Source: Catellatospora vulcania (GTDB lineage Bacteria; Actinomycetota; Actinomycetes; Mycobacteriales; Micromonosporaceae). From it: a stretch of DNA of 64,000 bases. The stretch lies in contig NZ_ML769305.1 in assembly GCF_009720385.1 (NCBI RefSeq), positions 80,208 through 144,207 of the forward strand, written 5' to 3'. A program made the translations under genes and the position numbers. The notes beneath the pieces were generated by a model. It was not told the DNA's origin and did not search any database. It saw only the letters and a list, made by a program, of their open reading frames with translations. Shown here piece after piece: positions 37,358 to 45,631 of the stretch (positions within the stretch are counted from its first letter, which is position 1; every line of letters begins with the position of its first letter).

Positions 37358-37414
37358 GATGCCCAGAATTCGCCCTCCGTCACCCGAATAGCGGAAACAA
37401 GACCTGCCCGCCTT

Positions 37415-37497
37415 CCAAGATCGGTCGACTTGCCAGGCAGATGTGCGTATCCGGCCGCAAGATACGCACAGGTGCCAGGCAAGTCGAGCGATCTTGG
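37415..37497 (-). repeat. Long nested inverted repeat (family B-like) downstream of yebC
   Basis: Outer arms of 25 bases (37415-37439 and 37473-37497; CCAAGATCGGTCGACTTGCC) pair with two mismatches, and inside them GTGCGTATC pairs perfectly with GATACGCAC. Only the outer AAGATCG is shared with the family B elements. It is located past the yebC terminator. Confidence 0.75.
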
Positions 37498-37517
37498 GGC
37501 GGCCCGGAGCGGGAACG

Positions 37518-37555
37518 GCGCAGGGCCCCGTCCGACAGCGGACGGGGCCCTGCGC
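37518..37555 (-). terminator. Hairpin terminator of yebC
   Basis: A perfect 16-bp stem, GCGCAGGGCCCCGTCC / GGACGGGGCCCTGCGC, with a 6-base loop begins about 12 bases past the yebC stop. Confidence 0.8.
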
Positions 37556-37566
37556 GCCGATACGGA

Positions 37567-38319
37567 TCAGGCTTCGATCTTCTCGAGGATCTCGTCGGAG
37601 ATGTCGAAGTTCGCGAAGACGTCCTGGACGTCGTCGCAGTCGTCGAGCACGTCGATCAGCTTGAGCACCTTGCGGGCGCCGTCCTCGTCCAGCGCCACCT
37701 GGACGCTGGGCACGAAGGTCGACTCGGCCGACTCGTACTCGATGCCGGCGGCCTGCAGCGCGTTGCGGACCCCGATCAGGTCCCCCGCCTCGCTGATGAC
37801 CTCGAACGCCTCGCCGAGGTCGTTGCACTCCTCGGCGCCGGCGTCGAGCACCGCGCCGAGCACGTCGTCCTCGGTCAGGCCGTTCTTCGGCACGATGACC
37901 TGGCCCTTGCGGGAGAACATGTACGACACCGAGCCGGCGTCGGCCAGGTTGCCGCCGTTGCGGGTCAGTGCGGTGCGCACCTCGGTCGCGGCGCGGTTGC
38001 GGTTGTCGGTCAGACACTCGATCAGGATCGCCACGCCGTTGGGGCCGTAGCCCTCGTACATGATGGTCTGCCAGTCGGCGCCGCCGGCTTCAAGCCCGGA
38101 GCCCCGCTTGAGGGCCCGGTCGATGTTGTCGTTGGGGACCGAGTTCTTCTTGGCCTTCTGGACCGCGTCGTACAGCGTCGGGTTACCCGCCGGATCCGCA
38201 CCACCGGTACGCGCCGCCACCTCGATGTTCTTGATGAGGCGGGCGAACAGCTTGCCCCGCTTGGCGTCGATCGCCGCCTTCTTGTGCTTGGTCGTCGCCC
38301 ACTTTGAGTGGCCGGACAT
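37567..38319 (-). CDS. yebC: YebC/TACO1-family protein
   Basis: 250 residues. Full-length YebC with the invariant N-terminus [25 protein letters not shown] and the central [22 protein letters not shown]. Family members act as transcriptional regulators and, in some bacteria, help the ribosome through proline-rich stretches. The order yebC-pdxT is the same as in mycobacteria. The neighbourhood of ruvABC seen in many genomes is close by but interrupted here by about 13 kb. Confidence 0.95.
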   Translation of the reverse strand: MSGHSKWATTKHKKAAIDAKRGKLFARLIKNIEVAARTGGADPAGNPTLYDAVQKAKKNSVPNDNIDRALKRGSGLEAGGADWQTIMYEGYGPNGVAILIECLTDNRNRAATEVRTALTRNGGNLADAGSVSYMFSRKGQVIVPKNGLTEDDVLGAVLDAGAEECNDLGEAFEVISEAGDLIGVRNALQAAGIEYESAESTFVPSVQVALDEDGARKVLKLIDVLDDCDDVQDVFANFDISDEILEKIEA

Positions 38320-38358
38320 CAGATCCTCCGTCAGCGCGCTGGTGAAGACTCCCCCGGG

Positions 38359-38967
38359 TCAGGAGGCCTGGTCACGCACCATGTCGACGAAGAGACGGTG
38401 CACCCGCAGATCCCCGGTGAGCTCCGGGTGGAACGAGGTGGCCAGCAGGTTGCCCTGCCGGACCGCGACCATCCTACCGGTGGCGGGGCCTGCGGTGACC
38501 CGGCCCAGCACCTCGACATCACCGGTGACCGACTCGACCCACGGCGCGCGGATGAAGATCGCGTGCACCGGCTCGCCTTCCACACCCGCGATGTCCACCG
38601 GGGCCTCGAACGAGTCGACCTGCCGGCCGAAGGCGTTGCGGCGCACCGTCATGCCGATACCGCCGAACGTCTTCTGGTCGGGCCGCCCGTCGAGCACCTC
38701 GTCGGCGAGCATGATCATGCCGGCGCACGAGCCGTACGCCGGCATGCCTTCGGCAAGTCGCTTGCGCACGGGCTCGTACACCTCGAACGCGAGCGCCAGC
38801 TTGCTCATGGTGGTGGATTCGCCGCCCGGGATGACCAGGGCGTCGATCTCGGCGACCTCCTCGGGGCGGCGCACCGGCCGGCCGATCACGTCGCACTCGG
38901 CCAGCGCGGCCAGGTGCTCGCGCACGTCACCCTGCAGCGCCAATACGCCGATGACGAGGTCTGGCAC
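38359..38967 (-). CDS. pdxT: Pyridoxal 5'-phosphate synthase glutaminase subunit PdxT
   Basis: 202 residues. Class I glutamine amidotransferase: PGGESTT oxyanion region, nucleophile Cys in [10 protein letters not shown], and His/Glu of the triad in SFHPELTGD. It releases ammonia from glutamine for PdxS to make vitamin B6. GTG 38967 has GGGAGG four bases upstream; seven further codons are open but not family-like. PdxS is encoded 2 kb upstream, separated by a PLP enzyme and its regulator. Confidence 0.94.
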   Translation of the reverse strand: MPDLVIGVLALQGDVREHLAALAECDVIGRPVRRPEEVAEIDALVIPGGESTTMSKLALAFEVYEPVRKRLAEGMPAYGSCAGMIMLADEVLDGRPDQKTFGGIGMTVRRNAFGRQVDSFEAPVDIAGVEGEPVHAIFIRAPWVESVTGDVEVLGRVTAGPATGRMVAVRQGNLLATSFHPELTGDLRVHRLFVDMVRDQAS

Positions 38968-39004
38968 AGGTCCTCCCAAGAAGATCATCCACTGTAGGTC
39001 GAGT

Positions 39005-40345
39005 CTATGCCGGGACGGGCGCGCTCCCGTTCACGGCCTGCGCCGATGTGGCGGACACCGCGTCGAGGGCGAACGCCTCCGGCTCGGGCACCGCGACGAC
39101 CGGCGCGGCGAGGACGGCCGCCTGCGCGTCCACGGCCGCCGGGACGGCCGCGGGAGCAGCCACGGAGACCGTGGCGCGTGCCGCGGCGGTCAGGGCCTGG
39201 TCCAGGTCGGCCCACAGGTCGTCGACGTCTTCCAGGCCGACGGACATGCGCAGCAGGCTCGGCGTGATGCCGCCGGTCTGCTTGCCCTGGGCGTCGACGA
39301 GCCGGTGGGTGAGCAGCGCCGGGTGCTCGATGAGCGTGTCGACCGAGCCGAGGCTGACGGCCGGGGTGATCAGGCGCAGCGCGGCGACCACGGCCGCGGC
39401 GTCGCCGATGGTCTCGAACGCGATCATCGCGCCGGGGCCGCGCATCTGGCGGCCGACCAGCCCGCGCGGGTCGCTGCCGGGCAGGCCCGGGTAGTGGACC
39501 TTGCTGATGCCGCGGTGCACGGCCAGGCGTACGGCCAGCGTCGCGGCGGTGGCCTGGGCGGCGCGTACCCGCAGCGGCAGCGTGGACAGGCCGCGGTGCA
39601 GCAGGTAGCCGGCCAGCGGGTGCAGCACCGCCCCGGTGAGGATGCGCACCTGGCGCAGCGCGCCGGCCCGCCGCTCGGCGCAGGCGACGACGCCGCCGAG
39701 CACGTCGCCGTGCCCGCCGAGGTACTTCGTGCCGGAGTGCACCACGTAGGACGCGCCCAGCCGGGCCGGGTTCTGCAGCACCGGGGTGGCGAAGGTGTTG
39801 TCGACCAGCACCGGCACGTCACCGGCCTGGATGCACACGGTGGCGATGTCGACCAGGCCCAGGGTCGGGTTGCCCGGGGTCTCGACGACGACCAGGCCGG
39901 TGTCGGGACGGATCGCGCCCGCGACCTCGTCCTGGTCGACCCAGGTCACGGACAGGCCCAGCAGGCCGATGGAGAGCAGGTGGTCGGTGCCGCCGTAGAG
40001 GGGGCGCACGGCCACCACGTGCCGCCGCTCGGTCATCAGGCAGGCGGCCTGCAGCACCGCGGTGATCGCGGCCATGCCGGAGGCGAACGAGACGGCGGCC
40101 TCGGTGCCCTCCAGCTCGGCGAGCGCCTGCTCGAACCGGGCCGTGGTGGGGTTGTAGAGCCGCTGGTAGACCGGGGTGGCGGCGGTGGCCGCACCGTCGG
40201 CGAACGCGCCCAGCGCCGCGCCCGCGGCGACCTGGTCGTGCATCGGGTACGTGGTGGAGAAGTCCAGCGGGAGCGCGTGCACACCGAGCTCGGCGAGGTC
40301 AGCACGGCCCGCGTGCACGGCGCGGGTGTCGACGGCGTAGGTCAT
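39005..40345 (-). CDS. Cys/Met-metabolism PLP-dependent enzyme (cystathionine gamma-synthase/lyase family)
   Basis: 446 residues. Fold-type I PLP enzyme: FASGMAAI, cofactor-binding [19 protein letters not shown], and the PLP lysine in [12 protein letters not shown]. The position corresponding to the catalytic cysteine of methionine gamma-lyase (YGCT) is YGGT, as in cystathionine gamma-synthases and lyases. A C-terminal tail of about 60 residues rich in Ala and Val has no counterpart in the family. It is divergent from an Lrp/AsnC gene, as mdeA is from mdeR, so amino-acid-responsive control is likely. Its product needs the PLP made by the flanking pdxT/pdxS. Confidence 0.85.
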   Translation of the reverse strand: MTYAVDTRAVHAGRADLAELGVHALPLDFSTTYPMHDQVAAGAALGAFADGAATAATPVYQRLYNPTTARFEQALAELEGTEAAVSFASGMAAITAVLQAACLMTERRHVVAVRPLYGGTDHLLSIGLLGLSVTWVDQDEVAGAIRPDTGLVVVETPGNPTLGLVDIATVCIQAGDVPVLVDNTFATPVLQNPARLGASYVVHSGTKYLGGHGDVLGGVVACAERRAGALRQVRILTGAVLHPLAGYLLHRGLSTLPLRVRAAQATAATLAVRLAVHRGISKVHYPGLPGSDPRGLVGRQMRGPGAMIAFETIGDAAAVVAALRLITPAVSLGSVDTLIEHPALLTHRLVDAQGKQTGGITPSLLRMSVGLEDVDDLWADLDQALTAAARATVSVAAPAAVPAAVDAQAAVLAAPVVAVPEPEAFALDAVSATSAQAVNGSAPVPA

Positions 40346-40392
40346 GGGCGTGATCTTCGGGCCTTCTTCGGCCCTGGTAAACAGGTTCCGAA

Positions 40393-40398
40393 TACTCT
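40393..40398 (+). promoter_or_regulatory. Leaderless -10 element (TACTCT) of the Lrp gene
   Basis: TACTCT is followed by exactly seven bases and the ATG at 40406. There is no Shine-Dalgarno sequence. The 60-base divergent region must also hold the promoter of the PLP enzyme gene and the Lrp binding site. Confidence 0.55.
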
Positions 40399-40405
40399 TC
40401 GGGGT

Positions 40406-40876
40406 ATGGCGGAGAACACCGTGCTTGATGCGATCGACGCGGCGATCCTGCGCGAGTTGCAGAACGATGCGCGGATCTCGAACAAGGAGCTGGCGACACG
40501 CGTCAATGTCGCCGCCTCGACCTGCCTGGAGCGGGTACGCGCACTCCAGCGCCGCGGGGTCCTGGCCGGTTTCCACGCCGACGCCGATCCGGCCGCGCTG
40601 GGCCGCCCACTGCAGGCGTACATCGCGGTACGGGTGCGCCCGCACAACCGCGACGTGGTGGAGCCGTTCATCCGCTTCGTGCTGGACCTGCCCGAGACGA
40701 TCGCGCTGAGCCACATCGCCGGCGCCGACGACTTCCTGGTCCACGTCGCCGTACGCGACGCCGCCCACCTGCAGCGCCTGCTCCTGGACGGCTTCACCTC
40801 CCGTCGCGAGGTGGCCCACCTGGAAACCCAGCTGATCTTCTCCCACATCCGGAAGTGGGATGTCGGGCCGATGTGA
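40406..40876 (+). CDS. Lrp/AsnC-family transcriptional regulator
   Basis: 156 residues. N-terminal helix-turn-helix (LDAIDAAILRELQNDARISNKELA ... STCLERVRALQRRGVL) and C-terminal RAM/Lrp effector domain (ETIALSHIAGADDFLVHVAV). Likely controls the divergent PLP enzyme in response to an amino acid. Followed by a family B inverted repeat. Confidence 0.92.
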   Translation: MAENTVLDAIDAAILRELQNDARISNKELATRVNVAASTCLERVRALQRRGVLAGFHADADPAALGRPLQAYIAVRVRPHNRDVVEPFIRFVLDLPETIALSHIAGADDFLVHVAVRDAAHLQRLLLDGFTSRREVAHLETQLIFSHIRKWDVGPM

Positions 40877-40883
40877 CGCAATG

Positions 40884-40948
40884 AAGATCGCCGTCTCGTG
40901 TCGGAATCTCAGGTCTGGCCCGAGGTTCTGACACGAAACGGCGATCTT
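40884..40948. repeat. Inverted repeat, family B, at a convergent junction
   Basis: Arms AAGATCGCCGTCTCGTGTC (40884-40902) and GACACGAAACGGCGATCTT (40930-40948) pair with one mismatch. The arm is nearly the same as at 6597-6615. It lies between the Lrp gene and pdxS. Confidence 0.8.
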
Positions 40949-40958
40949 GAAAGCTTTA

Positions 40959-40994
40959 CGTGACCGGCCGGGCGGATGGACGCGGCCGGTCACG
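40959..40994 (-). terminator. Hairpin terminator of pdxS
   Basis: A perfect 12-bp stem, CGTGACCGGCCG / CGGCCGGTCACG, starts four bases past the pdxS stop. Confidence 0.7.
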
Positions 40995-40997
40995 GGT

Positions 40998-41906
40998 TCA
41001 CCAGCCGCGCTCGGCCAGGCGGTGCGGCTGCGGGATCTCGTCGACGTTGATGCCGACCATGGCCTCGCCCAGGCCGCGCGACACCTTGGCGAGCACGTCC
41101 GGGTCGTCGTAGAAGGTGGTGGCCTTCACGATCGCCTCGGCGCGCTGGGCCGGGTTGCCGGACTTGAAGATGCCGGAGCCGACGAAGACGCCCTCGGCGC
41201 CGAGCTGCATCATCATCGCGGCGTCGGCCGGGGTGGCGATGCCGCCCGCGGTGAACAGCACGACGGGCAGCTTGCCGGTCTCGGCGATCTCCTTGACCAG
41301 CTCGTACGGCGCCTGCAGCTCCTTGGCCGCGACGTACAGCTCGTCGGCGGGCAGCGAGGCCAGCTTCTTGATCTCGCCACGGATCTTGCGCATGTGGGTG
41401 GTGGCGTTGGACACGTCACCGGTGCCGGCCTCGCCCTTGGAGCGGATCATGGCCGCACCCTCGGTGATCCGGCGCAGCGCCTCGCCCAGGTTGGTCGCGC
41501 CGCAGACGAAGGGGACGGTGAACTGCCACTTGTCGATGTGGTTGGCGTAGTCGGCCGGGGTCAGCACCTCGGACTCGTCCACGTAGTCGACGCCGAGCGC
41601 CTGCAGCACCTGGGCCTCGACGAAGTGGCCGATGCGGGCTTTGGCCATGACCGGGATGGAGACGGCGTTGATGATGCCGTCGATCATGTCGGGGTCGCTC
41701 ATGCGGGACACGCCGCCCTGGGCCCGGATGTCGGCGGGCACGCGCTCCAGCGCCATGACGGCGACGGCGCCGGCATCCTCGGCGATCTTCGCCTGCTCCG
41801 CGTTGACGACGTCCATGATCACGCCGCCCTTGAGCATCTCGGCCATGCCGCGCTTGACGCGGGCGGTGCCGGTCACCGGTACGTTCACAGACTCGGTTGC
41901 AGACAT
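40998..41906 (-). CDS. pdxS: Pyridoxal 5'-phosphate synthase subunit PdxS
   Basis: 302 residues. TIM-barrel synthase that builds PLP from ribose 5-phosphate, glyceraldehyde 3-phosphate and ammonia. Catalytic lysines lie in [17 protein letters not shown] [11 protein letters not shown] and in [26 protein letters not shown] and the phosphate loop near [13 protein letters not shown] are conserved. ATG 41906 (MSATESVN) is preferred; AGGAGAAG lies somewhat far upstream (about 11-13 bases). Partner of PdxT. Confidence 0.95.
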   Translation of the reverse strand: MSATESVNVPVTGTARVKRGMAEMLKGGVIMDVVNAEQAKIAEDAGAVAVMALERVPADIRAQGGVSRMSDPDMIDGIINAVSIPVMAKARIGHFVEAQVLQALGVDYVDESEVLTPADYANHIDKWQFTVPFVCGATNLGEALRRITEGAAMIRSKGEAGTGDVSNATTHMRKIRGEIKKLASLPADELYVAAKELQAPYELVKEIAETGKLPVVLFTAGGIATPADAAMMMQLGAEGVFVGSGIFKSGNPAQRAEAIVKATTFYDDPDVLAKVSRGLGEAMVGINVDEIPQPHRLAERGW

Positions 41907-42050
41907 GATGACGCGCTTCTCCTGACACACGGAATCGAGGACCGCGGAGGAGGCCGCCTTCGATCAGGCGGCGGCAGGCTCCGCTGGCCTGAATTCTACG
42001 CGGGGAGGAGCGGGCCACCCGACGGCCAATCAGCACCCTGTGGCCCGGCC

Positions 42051-42066
42051 TGTGACCCGCGTCACA
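42051..42066. promoter_or_regulatory. Perfect Crp/GlxR-type site upstream of pdxS
   Basis: TGTGACCCGCGTCACA matches TGTGA-N6-TCACA exactly, and the palindrome extends one base each side (C/G). It is about 145 bases before pdxS in a 207-base gap otherwise without features. Confidence 0.5.
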
Positions 42067-42113
42067 GGTGTGACCTGCGACAACTCAGTGGAAGCCGCAA
42101 ATGTACCCGGTCG

Positions 42114-42605
42114 TCAGACCGCGCTCAAGGTCGGGTCGTCGATGTCGAAGTACGCCGGGCGGGCGTGCTTGCGGTTGAGCCGCAGCAGCCGCACCAGCGG
42201 CCGCTCGCGCGCGCCGAGGGCCGCGCGGACCAGGTCGGTGTGCATCTGGCGGGCCAGCGCCACCCGGCGGCTGGCCGCGATCACCGCCGCCCCGTTCGGC
42301 TCCTGCGGATCGAGGGCCTGCTTGCGCAGCATCCGGGTGAGGTCGTTCTCCGACGCCTCCCGGTCGTCCTCGCGGGCGTCCAGCGCGGCACGGGCGGCCG
42401 CGTACAGGTCGTCGCCCGCCGGATCACCGGCCAGCTCGGTCTCGGCCAGCACCGCGGCGGCCGCGGCCCGGCGCACGAGCTGCGAATCCAGCGCCCGACC
42501 CGCCGAGGCGGCGCGCAGGTGCAGTCGGTCCACCCGCCCGGCGGTCCAGGTGACGTACGAGGCGATCACGACCACCAAGGCCACCACGCCGATCACCCAC
42601 TCCAT
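42114..42605 (-). CDS. Conserved-looking membrane-anchored protein of unknown function
   Basis: 163 residues. One membrane helix at the extreme N-terminus (about 3-20, VIGVVALVVVIASYV), then a helical, Ala/Arg-rich cytosolic domain with no motif I know. The ATG at 42605 is preceded by TACGAT (42613-42618) with a 7-base spacer, which indicates leaderless transcription; the ATG three codons upstream lies inside that -10 box. It follows pimA by 32 bases on the same strand, so it may also be read from the pgsA-acyltransferase-pimA transcript. Confidence 0.7.
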   Translation of the reverse strand: MEWVIGVVALVVVIASYVTWTAGRVDRLHLRAASAGRALDSQLVRRAAAAAVLAETELAGDPAGDDLYAAARAALDAREDDREASENDLTRMLRKQALDPQEPNGAAVIAASRRVALARQMHTDLVRAALGARERPLVRLLRLNRKHARPAYFDIDDPTLSAV

Positions 42606-42637
42606 GCCGGGCATCGTAGTGGTGCGCTGTTACGGCC

Positions 42638-43792
42638 TCACCACTGCGCGGGGGGCTCGCCCTGGCTGACCGTCTCCCCGAGCGCCTCGATGGCGCTGTT
42701 GTAGACCTCCAGCACCCGGGCTGCGACCACCGGCCAGTCGTACGCCGCGACCACCCGCTCCGCGTGTTCGGCCAGCTCACGGCGGCGCTCACCGTCGTCG
42801 AGCAGGTCGATGACGGCCTCGCCCAACGACGCGGCGTCCCCGTTGGGGAACAGCGCCCCGGCCCGGCCACCGTCGAGCACCCGGCGGAACGCGTCCAGGT
42901 CGGTGGCGACCACGGGCGCGCCCGCCGCCATCGCCTCGGTGAGGATCATGCCGAACGACTCCCCGCCGGTGTTCGGCGCGATGTACAGGTCGACGCTACG
43001 CAGCATGCGCGCCTTGTCCTCCTCCGACACCTTGCCCAGGAAGGTGGTGCGCTCGGCGACCACCGGCGGCAGGTCCACCTCGTCGAGGTCGCCGGGCCCG
43101 GCCAGCAGCAGCCGCATGCCGGGACGCTGCGGCATCACCTCGGCCAGCGCGCGGACGAGGATGTCGAAGCCCTTGCGGGGCTCGGTGAACCGGCCCAGGA
43201 AGCCGACCGTGCCGCCGTACCCGGGGCGGCACTCCCCCGGCCAGCCCGGCAGCGGCTCCGCGTCGGCGAAGTGCGCCACGGACACCCCGTTGGGGATCTC
43301 CACCGCGCCGCCGTCCAGGTGCTCGACCTGCACCCGGCGGGCCAGCTCGCTGACCGCGATGCGGCCGGTGATGCGCTCCAGCACCACCCGGGCCACCGGA
43401 GCCCCCGCCGCGAGCGCCCGCGACCGGGTCATCGCGGTGTGGAACGTCGCCACCACCGGGCCGCGCGCCGACATCACCGCCAGCAGCGACAGGCTCGGCG
43501 TGAGCGGCTCGTGCACGTGCAGCACGTCGAAGTCGCCCTGGTGCAGCCAGCGGCGGGTGCGGGCGGCCGAGATCGGGCCGAAGTTGAGCCGCGCCACTGA
43601 GCCGTTGTAGGGCACCGGCACGGCCCGCCCGGCGGCCACCACGTACGGCGGCAGGGGCTGGTCGTCGTCGGCGGGCGCGAGCACGCTGACCTCGTGCCCC
43701 ATCGCGATCAGCGTCTCGGCGAGATCGCGGACGTGGAACTGCACCCCGCCCGGCACGTCCAGCGAGTACGGGCAGACGATTCCGATCCGCAC
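42638..43792 (-). CDS. pimA: Phosphatidyl-myo-inositol mannosyltransferase PimA
   Basis: 384 residues. GT4 glycosyltransferase with two Rossmann domains: N-terminal CPYSLDVPGGVQFHVRDLA, then EIPNGV, GFLGRFTEPRKGFDIL and the donor-binding ESFGMILTEAMAAG (E-x7-E). It adds the first mannose to phosphatidylinositol at the inner face of the membrane. The GTG starts two bases after the acyltransferase stop. The order pgsA, acyltransferase, pimA matches Rv2612c-Rv2610c. Confidence 0.93.
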   Translation of the reverse strand: MRIGIVCPYSLDVPGGVQFHVRDLAETLIAMGHEVSVLAPADDDQPLPPYVVAAGRAVPVPYNGSVARLNFGPISAARTRRWLHQGDFDVLHVHEPLTPSLSLLAVMSARGPVVATFHTAMTRSRALAAGAPVARVVLERITGRIAVSELARRVQVEHLDGGAVEIPNGVSVAHFADAEPLPGWPGECRPGYGGTVGFLGRFTEPRKGFDILVRALAEVMPQRPGMRLLLAGPGDLDEVDLPPVVAERTTFLGKVSEEDKARMLRSVDLYIAPNTGGESFGMILTEAMAAGAPVVATDLDAFRRVLDGGRAGALFPNGDAASLGEAVIDLLDDGERRRELAEHAERVVAAYDWPVVAARVLEVYNSAIEALGETVSQGEPPAQW

Positions 43793-43793
43793 G

Positions 43794-44741
43794 TCACTCC
43801 TCGGGGTCGGGGACGCCCGCGGCCGACGTGGCGCGGGCGGTCGCCGGGTCGCCCGCGGGCGGCTCGGTCAGCCACAGCTTCTGCAGCATGTGCCAGTCGG
43901 CCGGGTGGGCCGCGATGCCGCGGGCCAGCCCGTCGGCGACCTGCTGGGTGAGCAGCTTGACCCGCACGTCCAGCGGGCCGGCGGACGCGTCGGGCACCGG
44001 CAGCGGCCCGACCACCCGCCCGCAGCCGGAGTCCGGCTCGTACCACATGTCCACCACGAACAGCGGCGCGCCGGTGCGCAGCGCCAGCATCGCCGGACCG
44101 GCCGGCATCCGGGTGCGCCCGCCGAAGAACTCCACCTCGACGCCGCGCGCGGACAGGTCCCGGTCGGCCAGCAGCGGCACGACGTGCGCCTGCCCGAGGG
44201 CCTTGACCAGCGCGTCGATCGGCGAACCCTGACCGCCGACGGTCGGCACGATGGTCATGCCCAGCTTCTCGCGGTACGCCAGGAACCGGCGGTACAGGCC
44301 CTCCGGCTTGAGCCGCTCGGCGACCGTGGTCAGCGGCACCCCGTGCGACGTCACCACCGCTCCCGCCGCGTCCCAGTTGCCCGCGTGCGGCAGCGCGACG
44401 ATCGCGCCGGTGCCCGCGGCGTGCGCGTCGAGCAGCTTTTCGACGCCGTGCAGCCGGAACCCGTCGCGCAGCTGCGCCTTCGACTTCGACGGCAGCCGGA
44501 ACGCCTCCAGCCAGTAGCGGGCGTACGAGCGCACCGCGTCACGGACCAGCTCGTCGGACGGTTCGTGCCCCAGCACGTTGCGCAGGTTGCGGGCCAGCCG
44601 CTGCACGCCCGGTCCGCGCTTGGCGGCGGCCCGGTCGGCCCCGGCGCGGAACAGCCCCGACGCCGCGCCTTCGGGCAGGGCGCGGACCAGCCGCCACCCG
44701 GCCGCATAGCCGAACTCGACCAGCCGTTCCTTGCCGCTCAC
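43794..44741 (-). CDS. Phosphatidylinositol mannoside acyltransferase (LpxL/HtrB-like)
   Basis: 315 residues. The LpxL/HtrB-family acyltransferase motif is seen as ALPHAGNWDAAG, and a second conserved block as LLADRDLSARGVEVEFFGG. It corresponds to Rv2611c (PatA), which acylates the mannose of PIM. GTG 44741 overlaps the stop of a mini-cistron (GTGA), whose GAGGAGAAGG end gives the ribosome site. Upstream in-frame codons belong to the mini-cistron region and should not be annotated as part of this protein. Confidence 0.92.
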   Translation of the reverse strand: MSGKERLVEFGYAAGWRLVRALPEGAASGLFRAGADRAAAKRGPGVQRLARNLRNVLGHEPSDELVRDAVRSYARYWLEAFRLPSKSKAQLRDGFRLHGVEKLLDAHAAGTGAIVALPHAGNWDAAGAVVTSHGVPLTTVAERLKPEGLYRRFLAYREKLGMTIVPTVGGQGSPIDALVKALGQAHVVPLLADRDLSARGVEVEFFGGRTRMPAGPAMLALRTGAPLFVVDMWYEPDSGCGRVVGPLPVPDASAGPLDVRVKLLTQQVADGLARGIAAHPADWHMLQKLWLTEPPAGDPATARATSAAGVPDPEE

Positions 44742-44812
44742 GCCTTCTCCTCGCTGCGCTCGTCGCATGCGTGAGAACGGTGCCCACCGGTTCGCTCGCG
44801 AGGCTCGCTCAC
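44738..44812 (-). CDS. Mini-cistron 2 before the PIM acyltransferase (24 codons)
   Basis: GTG at 44812 overlaps the stop of mini-cistron 3 (GTGA), and its own TGA overlaps the acyltransferase GTG (GTGA). The peptide starts MSEPRERTGG and ends CDERSEEKA. Length (24 codons), both 4-base overlaps and end sequences match those at ruvA/ruvB and thrS/GNAT. Confidence 0.55.
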   Translation of the reverse strand: MSEPRERTGGHRSHACDERSEEKA

Positions 44813-44877
44813 GCCTTCTCCTCGCTGCGCTCGCCACCGGCGCGAGTCCTCGCCGACGTGATCCGCCGCCCGCTCAT
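44809..44877 (-). CDS. Mini-cistron 3 after pgsA (22 codons, divergent member)
   Basis: ATG at 44877 overlaps the pgsA stop (ATGA); TGA overlaps the GTG of mini-cistron 2. The peptide starts MSGRRITSAR and ends GERSEEKA. Only the right end keeps the family sequence (GAGCGCAGCGAGGAGAAGG); the left has drifted and lost two codons, yet the frame and both overlaps are intact. Confidence 0.5.
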   Translation of the reverse strand: MSGRRITSARTRAGGERSEEKA

Positions 44878-45494
44878 ACCGCGTCCCCGGCCGACTCGTG
44901 CTTGCGGACGTGCCACATGCGCTGCCAGATGGTGAACACCGATCCGGCCGCGAGCAGCCACAGTGACGCGGGCAGGCCCCAGGACAGGCCGAAGCCGGCC
45001 AGCAGCGCGCCGACGCCGACGATGATCAGGCGCTCGGCGCGCTCGACCAGGCCGACGTGGCAGGACATGCCCAGCCCTTCGGCGCGGGCCTTGACGTAGG
45101 AGACGATCTGCCCGGTGACCAGGCAGATCAGCGCGGCGGCCAGCGACGGCCGGTCGCCGGTGCCCGCGTACCACCAGGCGATGGCCGCGAAGATCGCGCC
45201 GTCGGCGATCCGGTCCATCGTCGAGTCCAGCAGCGCGCCGTACCGGTTGGCGCTGCCGCGGGCGCGGGCCATCGACCCGTCCATGACGTCGGTGAGGCCG
45301 CACACTAAGATGATCACCACGGCGGCTATCCAGTGGCCGCGCGCCGCGAAACCGAACGCGCCCACCAGGACACCCAGGGTGCCCACCACCGTCACCGCGT
45401 TCGGGCTCACCCCCGCTCGCAGCAGGGCCCGGCTGAGGGGATCGAGCAGGCGGGCCGTGCCGGCCTTGCCCACCACGCTGAGGATCTTCGCCAT
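44874..45494 (-). CDS. pgsA: Phosphatidylinositol phosphate synthase PgsA
   Basis: 206 residues, about six membrane helices. The CDP-alcohol phosphotransferase signature is complete (LTDVMDGSMARARGSANRYG followed by ALLDSTMDR). In actinobacteria this enzyme joins CDP-diacylglycerol and inositol 1-phosphate, the first step to PIMs. ATG 45494 chosen (MAKILSVVGK). It heads the chain pgsA, two mini-cistrons, acyltransferase, pimA. Confidence 0.93.
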   Translation of the reverse strand: MAKILSVVGKAGTARLLDPLSRALLRAGVSPNAVTVVGTLGVLVGAFGFAARGHWIAAVVIILVCGLTDVMDGSMARARGSANRYGALLDSTMDRIADGAIFAAIAWWYAGTGDRPSLAAALICLVTGQIVSYVKARAEGLGMSCHVGLVERAERLIIVGVGALLAGFGLSWGLPASLWLLAAGSVFTIWQRMWHVRKHESAGDAV

Positions 45495-45631
45495 GATGGC
45501 GCTAACGATAGCGGTGGGCGTCGGCCTGCTCGACAGCGGCGACACGCTGACGCCGGGGTTGTGTCCGTACGCCCGATGGGTGTGGGATCGGAAACAATGC
45601 AGTAACCGACACGGCTACAGGAGGCGGACAG

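Noticed and set aside
39005..40345. Methionine gamma-lyase annotation based on the divergent Lrp gene
   Set aside because: The cysteine typical of that enzyme is replaced by glycine (YGGT), so only the broader family is called.
38060..40876. A very long plus-strand open frame antisense to yebC, pdxT and the PLP enzyme gene, running into the Lrp gene
   Set aside because: High GC leaves antisense frames open. Only the last 156 codons (Lrp) look like a protein; the rest is low-complexity Arg/Gly/Ala/His sequence.
43794..44837. Longer form of the PIM acyltransferase beginning MASAARRRRER
   Set aside because: The extra 32 codons come from the mini-cistron region in another frame; GTG 44741 has a strong ribosome site and starts the family-like sequence.
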